DNA of 64,000 bases from PNNG01 sp046291695. Lineage in GTDB: Bacteria > Bacteroidota > Bacteroidia > UBA7662. Below, piece by piece: positions 15,723 through 24,118 of the stretch. The stretch spans positions 124,001-188,000 of the forward strand of contig JBKBSO010000004.1 of assembly GCA_046291695.1 (NCBI GenBank), in the 5' to 3' direction. The position numbers and the translations under genes are program-made. Under the pieces are notes generated by a model, which saw only the letters and a list, made by a program, of their open reading frames with translations, was not told where the DNA came from and did not search any database. Position 1 is the first letter of the stretch; every line of letters starts with the position of its first letter.

Positions 15723-18080
15723 ATGAACAAAATCACTTCTATGGCCATGTTGCTGCTCAGCCTGGCCTTTAGTTCCCTTGCTCAAACCTGTCCTACAGGT
15801 ATGACACAAATTATCGTATCCATCACCCCTGACAATTACCCACAGGAGACCAGCTGGATGCTGCAAAATCAATTTGGAGATACCCTAAGAACAGGCCTGG
15901 CCAATAGCGATACCGTGTGCGTAGCCAATGGCAGTTGCCTTTTATTTACCATATTCGATTCCTATGGTGACGGCATTTGCTGTGCTTATGGACTGGGAAT
16001 GTATCAACTATTCGTCAATGGCAGCATTCAGGCCAGCGGCGGACAATTTGGTTTTCAAGAAAGCAAATTCATCAATTGTGGCAGCGGGCAATCTTGTACA
16101 TCACCCATAACCATAAGCACCGGCAGTCAACTCGCTCCCACAGCAAACAGCTGGTACCGCTTTAAACCCGATAGTTTGGGCACTTACATCATCTCTACCT
16201 GCAGTGCAAGCCCAAACCTCGATACCCGTATCTGGATTTATGACAATTGTAATGTACCCGTTTTGGCCAACGATAATATGGGAACCGTATTTTTCAACGA
16301 TTCAAATACGATTTGTGGGCAGCGGGCGCGTATTCATGCCTATCTCGACACATCAATTCATTACCTCATCCGGATTGGTGGTGCCAACAACAGCTCTAGC
16401 ATACCTTTTAGCATCAGCTACGATGGTCCTCTACTCGGTTGTTACGACTCCATGGCCTGTAATTACGACCCTTTGGCCACCGTGGCAGGACCCTGTCATT
16501 ACTACCCGAGCAGCCTATGTCCACCTGGCCCCGACTTGCTGGTGGTGCAATCGGCATTCGAAAACTCCTTGCAGCGATCGGTAGTGAACAGTTCAAATTG
16601 TATGGTTGCAGAAGGCTGTTTAACCGGGCATGGGACGCGCACCGTAATCCGCTTTACCACCGACATCCGCAATATTGGACAAACGGATTATTACATCGGA
16701 AACCCAATTACCCAACCCGGACAGTTTAACACCAATAACTGCCACAATCACGCGCATTATGAGGGTTATGCCGAATACGTTTTATACCCCATGCCCCTCA
16801 ATGGGAATCGCATTCCCATTGGCTTCAAAAACGGCTTTTGTGTTATGGACCTGAGTTGTCCGGCCGGTTTTTCGGCCAAATACGGCTGCAACAATATGGG
16901 CGTTACCGCTGGTTGCGGCGATATTTATTCGCATCAACTCGATTGTCAATGGATCGACATCACTGATGTGGTGCCGGGCGAATACCTACTGGCCATTAAG
17001 GTAAACTGGGACCAATCGCCCGATGCCCTAGGGCGTTACGAAACCAATTACCTGAACAACTGGGCGCAGGTTTGTATCGAAATTTATACCGACAGTGCCG
17101 GCCAGAAGCAGTTTACCTTACTCTCGAATTGCCAGCCTTATACAGATTGTGCCGGAACACTTTATGGAACAGCCGTACTCGATTGTGAAGGCGTGTGTGG
17201 AGGGTCAGCCATAGCTGGCGACATCAACGGCGACAGCATTCGCAACAGTCAGGATGTAACCAGTTTATTGTCTGGCATTTTGCAACAAAACCTGAGCTAT
17301 AGCTTTTGTCGCGATATGAGCGGCGACAGTACCCTCAACATTTGGGATGCTGTGTTGTTGGGCAATTGTCTCCTTCACAGCGGAAGCGGCAGCAGTTGTG
17401 ACTTCCCACGAGGTTTGTACAATCAAAACCAGGAAGTAAACATCCGAATTACCCAGTTCGACACCATTCAGGGTTACCTCGACCTATCGATATCGAACCC
17501 AAATAACCGTATCACAGCCTTCGAACTCAACATGAACGGCATTCGGCCTACGGTTGTTCTATCGCTGATTCCCGGGAGCCCCGCCATGCAAGTCCTGCAT
17601 CATTCAGGTGGAAAAATCATGGGTATGGTGGTAAATCTCGAAACATCCATCAACCGATCCACCGCCTACCGGCCCTTTTTGAGGGTATTTTTCGACCGCG
17701 CCACCGATACCGCGGTGTACATTTCACAAAGTATCGTTATGATCAACGAGAACTACGAATCTGTTGTTTTTACTGCTGACAGCACCCGCTTTTCAGCTAC
17801 ACCAAACACCACTTCGATAGCAGCCCCAGGCAGCAAGCCCAACTTTTTGATCTATCCGAATCCCGGGCAGTCGAACTTTTGGATTCAGGGCATCCCACAA
17901 AATCAACCTATAAGCCTAAGGGTATATGATGCCTTAGGACGTGAGCAGCTCAAGTTAGAAGGGCTCAACATGCAAAGTGGCAAACTTGAATTCATGCTTC
18001 CTGCATTGCGTCCGGGTATGTACTTTGTGGTGTTAAGTGGAGAAGCCGGTACCGGCAGTCAGCGGTTAATCATACAATAG
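15723..18080 (+). CDS. T9SS-secreted lysyl oxidase with dockerin-like repeats
   Basis: Signal peptide (1-20), then a cysteine-rich module (22-120) with FDSYGDGICCAYG, a CTSP segment, and a YDSMACNYDP motif. Residues about 270-455 are a lysyl oxidase domain: the copper-binding triad is C-H341-N-H343-A-H345, and both residues that form the lysyl-tyrosylquinone cofactor in animal LOX have counterparts, K369 in GFKNGFC and Y402 in CGDIYSHQLDCQWIDITDV. Two dockerin-type calcium loops follow (DINGDSIRNSQDV at 500, DMSGDSTLNIWDAV at 531). The C-terminus (from about 705, YPNPGQSNFWI) is a T9SS type-A signal. By family the enzyme oxidises lysine side chains or amines to aldehydes. GH20 lies 6 nt downstream. 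Confidence 0.85.
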   Translation: MNKITSMAMLLLSLAFSSLAQTCPTGMTQIIVSITPDNYPQETSWMLQNQFGDTLRTGLANSDTVCVANGSCLLFTIFDSYGDGICCAYGLGMYQLFVNGSIQASGGQFGFQESKFINCGSGQSCTSPITISTGSQLAPTANSWYRFKPDSLGTYIISTCSASPNLDTRIWIYDNCNVPVLANDNMGTVFFNDSNTICGQRARIHAYLDTSIHYLIRIGGANNSSSIPFSISYDGPLLGCYDSMACNYDPLATVAGPCHYYPSSLCPPGPDLLVVQSAFENSLQRSVVNSSNCMVAEGCLTGHGTRTVIRFTTDIRNIGQTDYYIGNPITQPGQFNTNNCHNHAHYEGYAEYVLYPMPLNGNRIPIGFKNGFCVMDLSCPAGFSAKYGCNNMGVTAGCGDIYSHQLDCQWIDITDVVPGEYLLAIKVNWDQSPDALGRYETNYLNNWAQVCIEIYTDSAGQKQFTLLSNCQPYTDCAGTLYGTAVLDCEGVCGGSAIAGDINGDSIRNSQDVTSLLSGILQQNLSYSFCRDMSGDSTLNIWDAVLLGNCLLHSGSGSSCDFPRGLYNQNQEVNIRITQFDTIQGYLDLSISNPNNRITAFELNMNGIRPTVVLSLIPGSPAMQVLHHSGGKIMGMVVNLETSINRSTAYRPFLRVFFDRATDTAVYISQSIVMINENYESVVFTADSTRFSATPNTTSIAAPGSKPNFLIYPNPGQSNFWIQGIPQNQPISLRVYDALGREQLKLEGLNMQSGKLEFMLPALRPGMYFVVLSGEAGTGSQRLIIQ

Positions 18081-18086
18081 CCAATC

Positions 18087-19724
18087 ATGCGTTTGATGCA
18101 ACTGCTTTCCCGAGCAATAAAAAACCAAACCTGCTCTTCCTCAAAAAATAAAGTCCATCGCAAGCAAGTGGTATTTTTGGCGGGTTTGGTTTTTCTGGGT
18201 ATTTGCGGTGGCCTCATAGCTCCCGGCATCAGTCTTGTACCTGTTTCTTCAACGGGAATCATTCCTGCTCCAGCCAAAGTAAAGTTCGAAAAAGGGAGTA
18301 CCCTACTGGGCAATAAAGACATTAGTTTTAAAAATCTTCCCAGCCGGTCCTTAGGGGTATCCGCCCAAAACATCATTCAGCAATATGGAAGGGGGAGCGG
18401 GAAAGTCGAAATAAGTTACAACGCCAAATACAAAGAATCGGCCTACCTCCTCCACATCACACGGGCTAAGGTGTTGATTCAGGCGGGGAGTGAAAGTGGT
18501 GTCTATTATGCCTTAGAAAGTTTGGTACAAATGCTTCGCCAAAATAAAGGACGCTTGCCCCTTGTACGCATTCAAGACGAGCCCCGCTTTTTGTGGCGGG
18601 GTATGCACTTGGATGTAAGCCGGCACTTTTTTAGTGTTGAAGAAATAAAACGCTACCTCGACCTGATGGCCAAGTACAAAATGAATGTTTTTCATTGGCA
18701 CCTTACTGATGATCAGGGTTGGCGCATTGAAATAGAAAAATACCCGAAACTCACCGAAGTAGGTGCTTACCGTGCACAAACAGTGGTAGGCAAGGCCGGA
18801 AGTGGCTTTTTTGATGGCAAGCCGTACGGAGGCTATTACACCCAAGCTCAAATCAAAGAAGTAGTAGCCTATGCTGCCGAACGTTACATCAAGGTGGTGC
18901 CCGAAATTGAAATGCCCGGACACGCCTTGGCCGCCCTGGCCGCTTACCCGCAATACGCCTGTAATCCCGGACCCTATGAAGTTGCCACCGATTGGGGCGT
19001 TTTCGAAGATGTTTATTGCGCGGGTAAAGACGCTACTTTCCACTTTCTTGCCGACATCCTCAACGAAGTGATGGCCCTATTTCCGGGCGAATACCTACAC
19101 ATAGGCGGTGACGAATGCCCCAAAACCCGCTGGAACAACTGTGTCCACTGCCAGGCCCGCATGCAGACCGAAGGACTACAGGACGCACATGAATTACAGA
19201 GCTATTTTATCCGACGCATCGAAAAACAGGTCAATGCGCAGGGCAAAAAAATTATTGGTTGGGACGAAATTCTGGAAGGAGGGCTGGCCCCCAATGCCTT
19301 GGTAATGAGCTGGCGGGGCACTGAAGGTGGCCTAGCCGCCGCCAAAGCCGGGCATTATGCCGTGATGTCGCCCGGTAGTCCTTGCTATTTCGACCATTAC
19401 CAGGCCCAACCCACCGAAAACGAACCACTGGCCATATGCTGCTACAACCCACTGGAAGCCGTTTACGCCTATGAGCCCATTCCTGCGGAGCTTAGCCAGA
19501 AACAACAACGATACGTTTTGGGCGCTCAAGGCAATGTGTGGACCGAATACATGCCCCATTTCGATCAGGTAAGCTATATGGCCCTACCCCGCATGCTGGC
19601 CTTGGCCGAAGTGTTGTGGTCGCCCGTCGACAAGCGCGATTACGCCGATTTTCTCAGCCGCCTCCCCGAACAAGCCAAGTTCCTCGACGAAAAGGGCTAT
19701 AAGTACGGCCGGCATGGGTGGTAG
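18087..19724 (+). CDS. Beta-N-acetylhexosaminidase, GH20
   Basis: The enzyme removes terminal N-acetylglucosamine or N-acetylgalactosamine from glycans through the substrate-assisted mechanism. The (beta/alpha)8 barrel starts at WRGMHLDVSRHFF (residue 170). The key motifs are FHWHLTDDQGWRIEI (202-216), PEIEMPGHALAAL (272-284) and HIGGDECPKTRW (338-349), with D342 and E343 as the catalytic pair. An N-terminal hydrophobic segment (28-52) suggests export with an uncleaved anchor or a late cleavage site. A GH20b-type small domain fills 55-165. Length is normal. It may be co-transcribed with the lysyl oxidase gene 6 nt upstream. Confidence 0.93.
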   Translation: MRLMQLLSRAIKNQTCSSSKNKVHRKQVVFLAGLVFLGICGGLIAPGISLVPVSSTGIIPAPAKVKFEKGSTLLGNKDISFKNLPSRSLGVSAQNIIQQYGRGSGKVEISYNAKYKESAYLLHITRAKVLIQAGSESGVYYALESLVQMLRQNKGRLPLVRIQDEPRFLWRGMHLDVSRHFFSVEEIKRYLDLMAKYKMNVFHWHLTDDQGWRIEIEKYPKLTEVGAYRAQTVVGKAGSGFFDGKPYGGYYTQAQIKEVVAYAAERYIKVVPEIEMPGHALAALAAYPQYACNPGPYEVATDWGVFEDVYCAGKDATFHFLADILNEVMALFPGEYLHIGGDECPKTRWNNCVHCQARMQTEGLQDAHELQSYFIRRIEKQVNAQGKKIIGWDEILEGGLAPNALVMSWRGTEGGLAAAKAGHYAVMSPGSPCYFDHYQAQPTENEPLAICCYNPLEAVYAYEPIPAELSQKQQRYVLGAQGNVWTEYMPHFDQVSYMALPRMLALAEVLWSPVDKRDYADFLSRLPEQAKFLDEKGYKYGRHGW

Positions 19725-20160
19725 GTGCACAACTTGCTTTTATCTGTTTCACTACTCAGTGCAGAAAAATATTAAAAAAACAGTGCGATCAACTATTCCA
19801 ATGCACAAAGCGTGCGCACATGAAATTAGAACCGCACAAAAACACACAAAATTTGTGCAATCAAGGAAACCAATGCACAACATCTGTACATTTAAAACAC
19901 CCATGGTACAAAAACTTAGCGCCTTCCTGCTTTATTAAGCATGTAAAACAACATGAAAGTAGAAAAACAAATATTCTATTCAGATACATATTGCTCAGTT
20001 AGGTTATGAAACCTTTGAAGTCTTAGGGGATGAAATTAAGAACAAAGTGTCAAGCACTCATGCCAATGGATGCACCAACACTTGTAAGTCACCAACAAGA
20101 CTTATACATTTGAGGAGCTAGCAAAGCCATCATCACCGTAAAGCCTTGTAATACTTCCCC
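19725..20160 (+). other. Non-coding gap of 436 nt with recurrent TGCACA/TGTGCA words
   Basis: No gene is supported; the open frames here have no recognisable sequence or usage. The AT-rich left half carries several copies of a TGCACAA-like word (about 19726, 19801, 19872) plus GCACAAAAACACACAAAATTTGTGCA around 19832. It could be a regulatory region for the glycosylasparaginase gene or a remnant of degraded coding sequence. Confidence 0.5.
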
Positions 20161-21150
20161 ATGAAACGACGAAAATTTTTGAGTGCTTCACTGCTATCGG
20201 CTGGTGGTTTGTTGCTGCAACCCTTTGAAAAACTGGGAGCTATGCCATTCCTGAATCAGCAAGCAGCAGGACCTTTGGTACTGAGCACTTGGCGGTTTGG
20301 GCTGCAGGCCAACGAAGCAGCCTGGCAAACGCTTGGACAAGGTGGCCGTGCGCTCGATGGCGTAGAGCAAGGCGTACGCGTGGTAGAATCCGATCCGGCC
20401 GAGCGTTCGGTAGGTTATGGCGGTAGACCCGACCGTGATGGACGCGTTACCCTCGACGCCTGCATCATGGATGAGCAGGCCAACATAGGTTCGGTAGCCT
20501 GCCTCGAACACATCAAACACCCCATTTCGGTAGCAAGGGCCGTAATGGAAAAAACACCTCATGTAATGCTGGTAGGTGCGGGTGCGCTCGATTTCGCCTT
20601 ACAACAAGGCTTTAAAAAAGAAAGCCTGCTTACCCACGAATCGGAGATCGAATGGCGAGAATGGCGAAAAAGCAGCAAATATGAGCCCATTGTCAACATC
20701 GAAAACCACGACACCATAGGCATGATAGCCCTTGATGCGTCGGGCAACTTAAGTGGTGCTTGTACCACCAGCGGTATGGCGTTTAAAATGCATGGTCGGG
20801 TGGGCGACTCGCCCATTATAGGTGCCGGTTTGTACGTAGACAATGAGGTAGGTGCCGCTACAGCCACAGGGCATGGTGAAGAAGTTATACGGGTAGTAGG
20901 CTCCCATTTGGTAGTCATGCTAATGCGACAAGGCAAAAAGCCGCAAGCGGCCTGCAAAGAAGCCGTTGAACTGATTTTAGAAAAATTCAAAAAGCGTAAA
21001 GCCGACCTTAAATCGGCACAAATCGGCTTTATTGCCATCAATAAAATGGGTGAATACGGGGCCTATGCGCTCAAACCAGGCTTCAACTTCGCGGTTTACA
21101 ATGATAAAGGCAACCGGCTCGAGGATGCCCATGCACTCCAATCATGGTAA
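20161..21150 (+). CDS. N4-(beta-N-acetylglucosaminyl)-L-asparaginase (glycosylasparaginase)
   Basis: An Ntn-hydrolase that splits the GlcNAc-asparagine bond left after N-glycoprotein breakdown. The proenzyme self-cleaves before the nucleophile threonine in NHDTIGMIALD (T185), giving alpha and beta chains. Substrate-pocket motifs GRVGDSPIIGAGLY (212-225) and ATGHGEE (235-241) are intact. The N-terminus KRRKFLSASLLSAGG looks like a twin-arginine signal, fitting periplasmic export of a folded enzyme. The length of 329 residues is normal. It overlaps cutC by 7 nt, and the GH20 gene upstream would generate its substrate. Confidence 0.93.
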   Translation: MKRRKFLSASLLSAGGLLLQPFEKLGAMPFLNQQAAGPLVLSTWRFGLQANEAAWQTLGQGGRALDGVEQGVRVVESDPAERSVGYGGRPDRDGRVTLDACIMDEQANIGSVACLEHIKHPISVARAVMEKTPHVMLVGAGALDFALQQGFKKESLLTHESEIEWREWRKSSKYEPIVNIENHDTIGMIALDASGNLSGACTTSGMAFKMHGRVGDSPIIGAGLYVDNEVGAATATGHGEEVIRVVGSHLVVMLMRQGKKPQAACKEAVELILEKFKKRKADLKSAQIGFIAINKMGEYGAYALKPGFNFAVYNDKGNRLEDAHALQSW

Positions 21151-21839
21151 AGCCCTTGCTCGAAATCGCTTGTTTTAAAGCGGAAGATGTGCTGCCCGCC
21201 GTTACTGCAGGGGCCGATCGTATTGAATATTGTGCTGATTATCGGCTAGGAGGCCTCACCCCTGCCCTGCCAGGATTCGAGGCCATACGAAACGCCACCA
21301 ATATCCCCATTTATGTGATGATCCGCTGCCGGGGTGGAAATTTCGTGTATTCCAATGCCGAGCTTCGGCAAATGGCCCAACAGCTGCAGGAGTTCAAAAG
21401 TGCGGGAGCCGATGGTTTTGTCTTCGGCGCTTTGCTTCCACACCACCGGGTCGATCTTTTTGCCATCGAAAAGCTGGCCCATGCAGCAGGCCCATTACCC
21501 TGGACTTTCCACCGGGCTTTCGACCTGATTGATGATGCCATTACAACACTCGATTTGCTTCCTGACTTTGGATGCCGGCAGGTGCTAAGCTCAGGAGGTG
21601 CCCAAACGGCCATACTAGGCCAGTCGAAACTTTACGACTTGGCCGCGCATGCGGCTCATCGGCTCCGAATATTGGCAGGAGGTGGCATCAGAAGCCATAA
21701 TTTGAATGCATTACTTGGCAACAATTGCCCCTTCGATATTCACAGTGCAGCTCTAAATCTGCAAGGCGTAATCGCCCTTGACGAAATTGCACAACTTGCA
21801 GCACGCATCAAAAAAAGCCATACCGGTGCGCAATCCTAA
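21144..21839 (+). CDS. cutC: CutC family TIM-barrel protein
   Basis: A 231-residue TIM barrel with the CutC motifs LEIACFKAEDVLPAVTAGADRIE, IRCRGGNFVYS, GADGFVFGAL, TFHRAFDLIDD and ILAGGGI. CutC was first described as a copper-homeostasis protein, but the role is disputed and the active-site-like pocket suggests an enzyme. The start lies inside the glycosylasparaginase gene, which links it to N-glycan breakdown here. A fluoride riboswitch begins 25 nt after its stop, so the next transcription unit is separate. Confidence 0.93.
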   Translation: MVKPLLEIACFKAEDVLPAVTAGADRIEYCADYRLGGLTPALPGFEAIRNATNIPIYVMIRCRGGNFVYSNAELRQMAQQLQEFKSAGADGFVFGALLPHHRVDLFAIEKLAHAAGPLPWTFHRAFDLIDDAITTLDLLPDFGCRQVLSSGGAQTAILGQSKLYDLAAHAAHRLRILAGGGIRSHNLNALLGNNCPFDIHSAALNLQGVIALDEIAQLAARIKKSHTGAQS

Positions 21840-21851
21840 GGTTTGTGCCCT

Positions 21852-21859
21852 TATATTTG
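21852..21859 (+). promoter_or_regulatory. TAnnTTTG -7 box of the fluoride riboswitch transcript
   Basis: TATATTTG matches the Bacteroidota -7 consensus exactly and ends 4 nt before the first base of the riboswitch stem, where transcription would be expected to begin. No clear -33 TTG is at the usual spacing. Confidence 0.55.
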
Positions 21860-21863
21860 TATC

Positions 21864-21919
21864 GGTCATGATGTCGACCTGGAACCGCCTGCAATGGGTT
21901 GCAAGCTGATGACGTCTGC
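21864..21919 (+). ncRNA. Fluoride (crcB-motif) riboswitch
   Basis: The segment has all the elements of the fluoride aptamer: a first stem GGTC/GACC (21864-21867 with 21876-21879) closing an ATGATGTC loop, then the AACCGCC joining strand, a second stem TGCAA/TTGCA, and the conserved GCTGATGAC element. The long-range pairing is present: GATGTC in the first loop (21870-21875) is complementary to GACGTC (21911-21916) with one G-U pair. It stands 26 nt before the start of a CLC-F-type transporter gene, the expected client. The short distance to the start codon suggests translational control or a small switch between structures; no terminator is evident. Confidence 0.9.
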
Positions 21920-21945
21920 TTAACACTTCAGGTGAAAGGTTTACT

Positions 21946-23247
21946 ATGAGCAGTCAGCAAGCAGATAATAAAGCAAGAGGCGCTTTTTTTGCCCAGTTTC
22001 CAATCTTCATTTTCAGCTTCCGTTGGTTGCTCTTGGCCGTATTGGTTGGCAGCTTAGCGGGCACGGCCTCGGCCATCTTTTTGGTCTCACTCGATGCCTT
22101 AACTGATTACCGCGAGGCCAACACCAATATCATTTATGCCTTACCCCTTGCTGGCTTGCTCATCGGCTTAATGTACCACTACCTGGGCGATTCGGTAGTT
22201 CGCGGCAACAATTTACTGCTCGACGAAGTGCATCAGCCTGTGCAACGCATCCCCTTTCGTATGGCCCCCTTGGTATTGCTTGGCACGCTCATCACCCATT
22301 TATTTGGCGGTTCGGCTGGTCGTGAAGGCACGGCGGTACAAATGGGAGGCGCGCTGGCCGATCAGCTCAGCAAGCCCTTCAGGTTGCAGGCACACGACCG
22401 ACGGATTATTTTGCTCATGGGGATTAGCGCTGGTTTTGCCTCGGTTTTTGGCACACCACTGGCCGGTGCCGTATTTGCCTTGGAGGTCATCAGGAGTGGC
22501 CGCTTACGTTACGAAGCCATTTTGCCGGTCTTTTTATCGGCTGCCATGGCCGATTATGCTTGTACGGCCTGGGGTGTAGGCCATACCCATTATCACATCA
22601 GCGAAGTTCCTGCTTTTTCGATGCCTGCGATGGCTTACTGCTTGCTGGCCGGAATCAGCTTTGGTTTGGTAGCCCGATTATTTAGCGGAAGCACGCATTT
22701 TTTTAGTCAGTTATTCAAAAAACACATCCAATACCCGCCCTTACGTCCCGTTATTGGCGGCTTGGTACTGGCTTTGATTTTCGCTTTGATACAGGATACC
22801 CGATATTTTGGCCTTGGTATTCCGGCCATTGTAGAAGCTTTTGAACAGCCGGTACCTGCCTACGATTTCATCTTCAAACTGCTGTTTACGGCCTTTACCT
22901 TGGGAGCAGCCTTTAAAGGCGGAGAAGTTACCCCTTTGTTTTTTATTGGCGCTACCCTGGGAAATGCGCTATTTTGGATATTGCCCTTACCCATGTCGTT
23001 ATTGGCCGGAATGGGCTTTGTAGCTGTATTTGCAGGTGCCACCAACACCCCGCTGGCCTGCACGCTTATGGGCATTGAGCTCTTTGGGGCCGAGAGTGGC
23101 TTGTACATTGGCATTGCCTGCGTAACCGCCTATATGTTTTCGGGCCATAGCGGCATATATGGGGCACAAAAAGTGGGAAGCGCGAAACACCCCAACAAAA
23201 AATCACACGAGAACAAATCGCTGGAGGACTTACATGCGCATAAATAA
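21946..23247 (+). CDS. CLC-F type fluoride/proton antiporter
   Basis: A 433-residue polytopic CLC protein, predicted to expel fluoride in exchange for protons. The usual CLC motif GKEGP is replaced by GREGTAVQMGG (about residue 123-133), which keeps the gating glutamate. The GxFxP region reads GGEVTPLFFIGATLG and the first pore helix has GNNLLLDEV rather than GSGIP. These are the features that separate the fluoride branch from chloride CLCs. The fluoride riboswitch directly upstream supports the assignment. The C-terminal tail after residue 410 is hydrophilic. It overlaps the lipoprotein gene by 14 nt. Confidence 0.88.
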   Translation: MSSQQADNKARGAFFAQFPIFIFSFRWLLLAVLVGSLAGTASAIFLVSLDALTDYREANTNIIYALPLAGLLIGLMYHYLGDSVVRGNNLLLDEVHQPVQRIPFRMAPLVLLGTLITHLFGGSAGREGTAVQMGGALADQLSKPFRLQAHDRRIILLMGISAGFASVFGTPLAGAVFALEVIRSGRLRYEAILPVFLSAAMADYACTAWGVGHTHYHISEVPAFSMPAMAYCLLAGISFGLVARLFSGSTHFFSQLFKKHIQYPPLRPVIGGLVLALIFALIQDTRYFGLGIPAIVEAFEQPVPAYDFIFKLLFTAFTLGAAFKGGEVTPLFFIGATLGNALFWILPLPMSLLAGMGFVAVFAGATNTPLACTLMGIELFGAESGLYIGIACVTAYMFSGHSGIYGAQKVGSAKHPNKKSHENKSLEDLHAHK

Positions 23248-24112
23248 GCAGTGGTATTGGCTGTTAGCGGCTGGATTAGGCATTTTGTGGCTAACCGCAT
23301 GTACAAGTCCAAGAGCCGTCAAAAACGTCCAGCTCACCAATAAATGTAGTCCGTTAATGTGGGAGCCTCAAGCTACGGGCAGCAAGCCAAGCCAACTGCC
23401 TGCGGACTTAACGAGCCGCTTAGATGCGCGTTTGCTACGCGCGGTGCAATACCTAAACCTGAGCGACAGCCTGCTGGCCTATCTGCAAAATCGCGATCAA
23501 GCCTTGTTCACCTACCTCAGCCAGTGCATTCACCTGGCCTCCTTGCAAGTATCGGCCATGGCAGCTGCCCTCGATTGCGAAGAAGAAGTGGCCGATCAGC
23601 TGGCAGGCATACTGCAGAAACAAACCGATAAACGCGAAACCAGACTTACGGCAGCGGCCATAAGCATAGGCGCCACGGGTGCCTTAGGCTCGGCTTTGCT
23701 GTTGGGCAATGGCAATTGGCCCGAAATTGTGGGCATCAGCACAGCCATTACCGAAGTCGGCCTGGCGGCACTGCTATTTCGAAACAAGCAAATCACCTGG
23801 TTCGAACACGAAGTAAACTACCTGATCGAATTAAAAAGCGGCCGACAAAGCCCTTCGCTTTATCCCGATGCAGTATGGGAATACCTCAATGCAACCGATA
23901 GCAGTGGCCAATCGCGCATCGACTACCTGCTTAACGGCTGGGACCTGAGTGATGAAGCCCTGTATTTTGGCTCGGGAGCCTTTTATAATGCCGACCAATT
24001 GCGCTATCGGGCCGAGATGCACGACCAGCTCGAAGCCCAACTGTCGCTCATGAAGCAGGAATTAATGCTTTTATTGGAAGCCATTTTGTTCAATCAATGG
24101 CAAAATGACTAA
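23234..24112 (+). CDS. Predicted lipoprotein with two hydrophobic segments, unknown function
   Basis: From ATG 23234 the protein has a lipoprotein signal with a lipobox LTAC (Cys at about residue 22). The upstream in-frame start at 23159 would destroy that signal. The mature part is mostly helical, with heptad-like stretches at residues 45-125, a pair of small hydrophobic segments (AAISIGATGALGSALLLG and ISTAITEVGLAALLF), and an acidic C-terminus. I recognise no family. The layout resembles envelope sensors paired with a kinase. It overlaps clcF and is followed after 6 nt by a two-component pair, so all four genes should share the fluoride-controlled transcript. Confidence 0.75.
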   Translation: MRINKQWYWLLAAGLGILWLTACTSPRAVKNVQLTNKCSPLMWEPQATGSKPSQLPADLTSRLDARLLRAVQYLNLSDSLLAYLQNRDQALFTYLSQCIHLASLQVSAMAAALDCEEEVADQLAGILQKQTDKRETRLTAAAISIGATGALGSALLLGNGNWPEIVGISTAITEVGLAALLFRNKQITWFEHEVNYLIELKSGRQSPSLYPDAVWEYLNATDSSGQSRIDYLLNGWDLSDEALYFGSGAFYNADQLRYRAEMHDQLEAQLSLMKQELMLLLEAILFNQWQND

Positions 24113-24118
24113 TTTTCG

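Noticed and set aside
19714..20002. Two overlapping open frames after GH20
   Set aside because: Both begin inside the GH20 stop region and have low-complexity, charged translations without any domain; better read as non-coding DNA.
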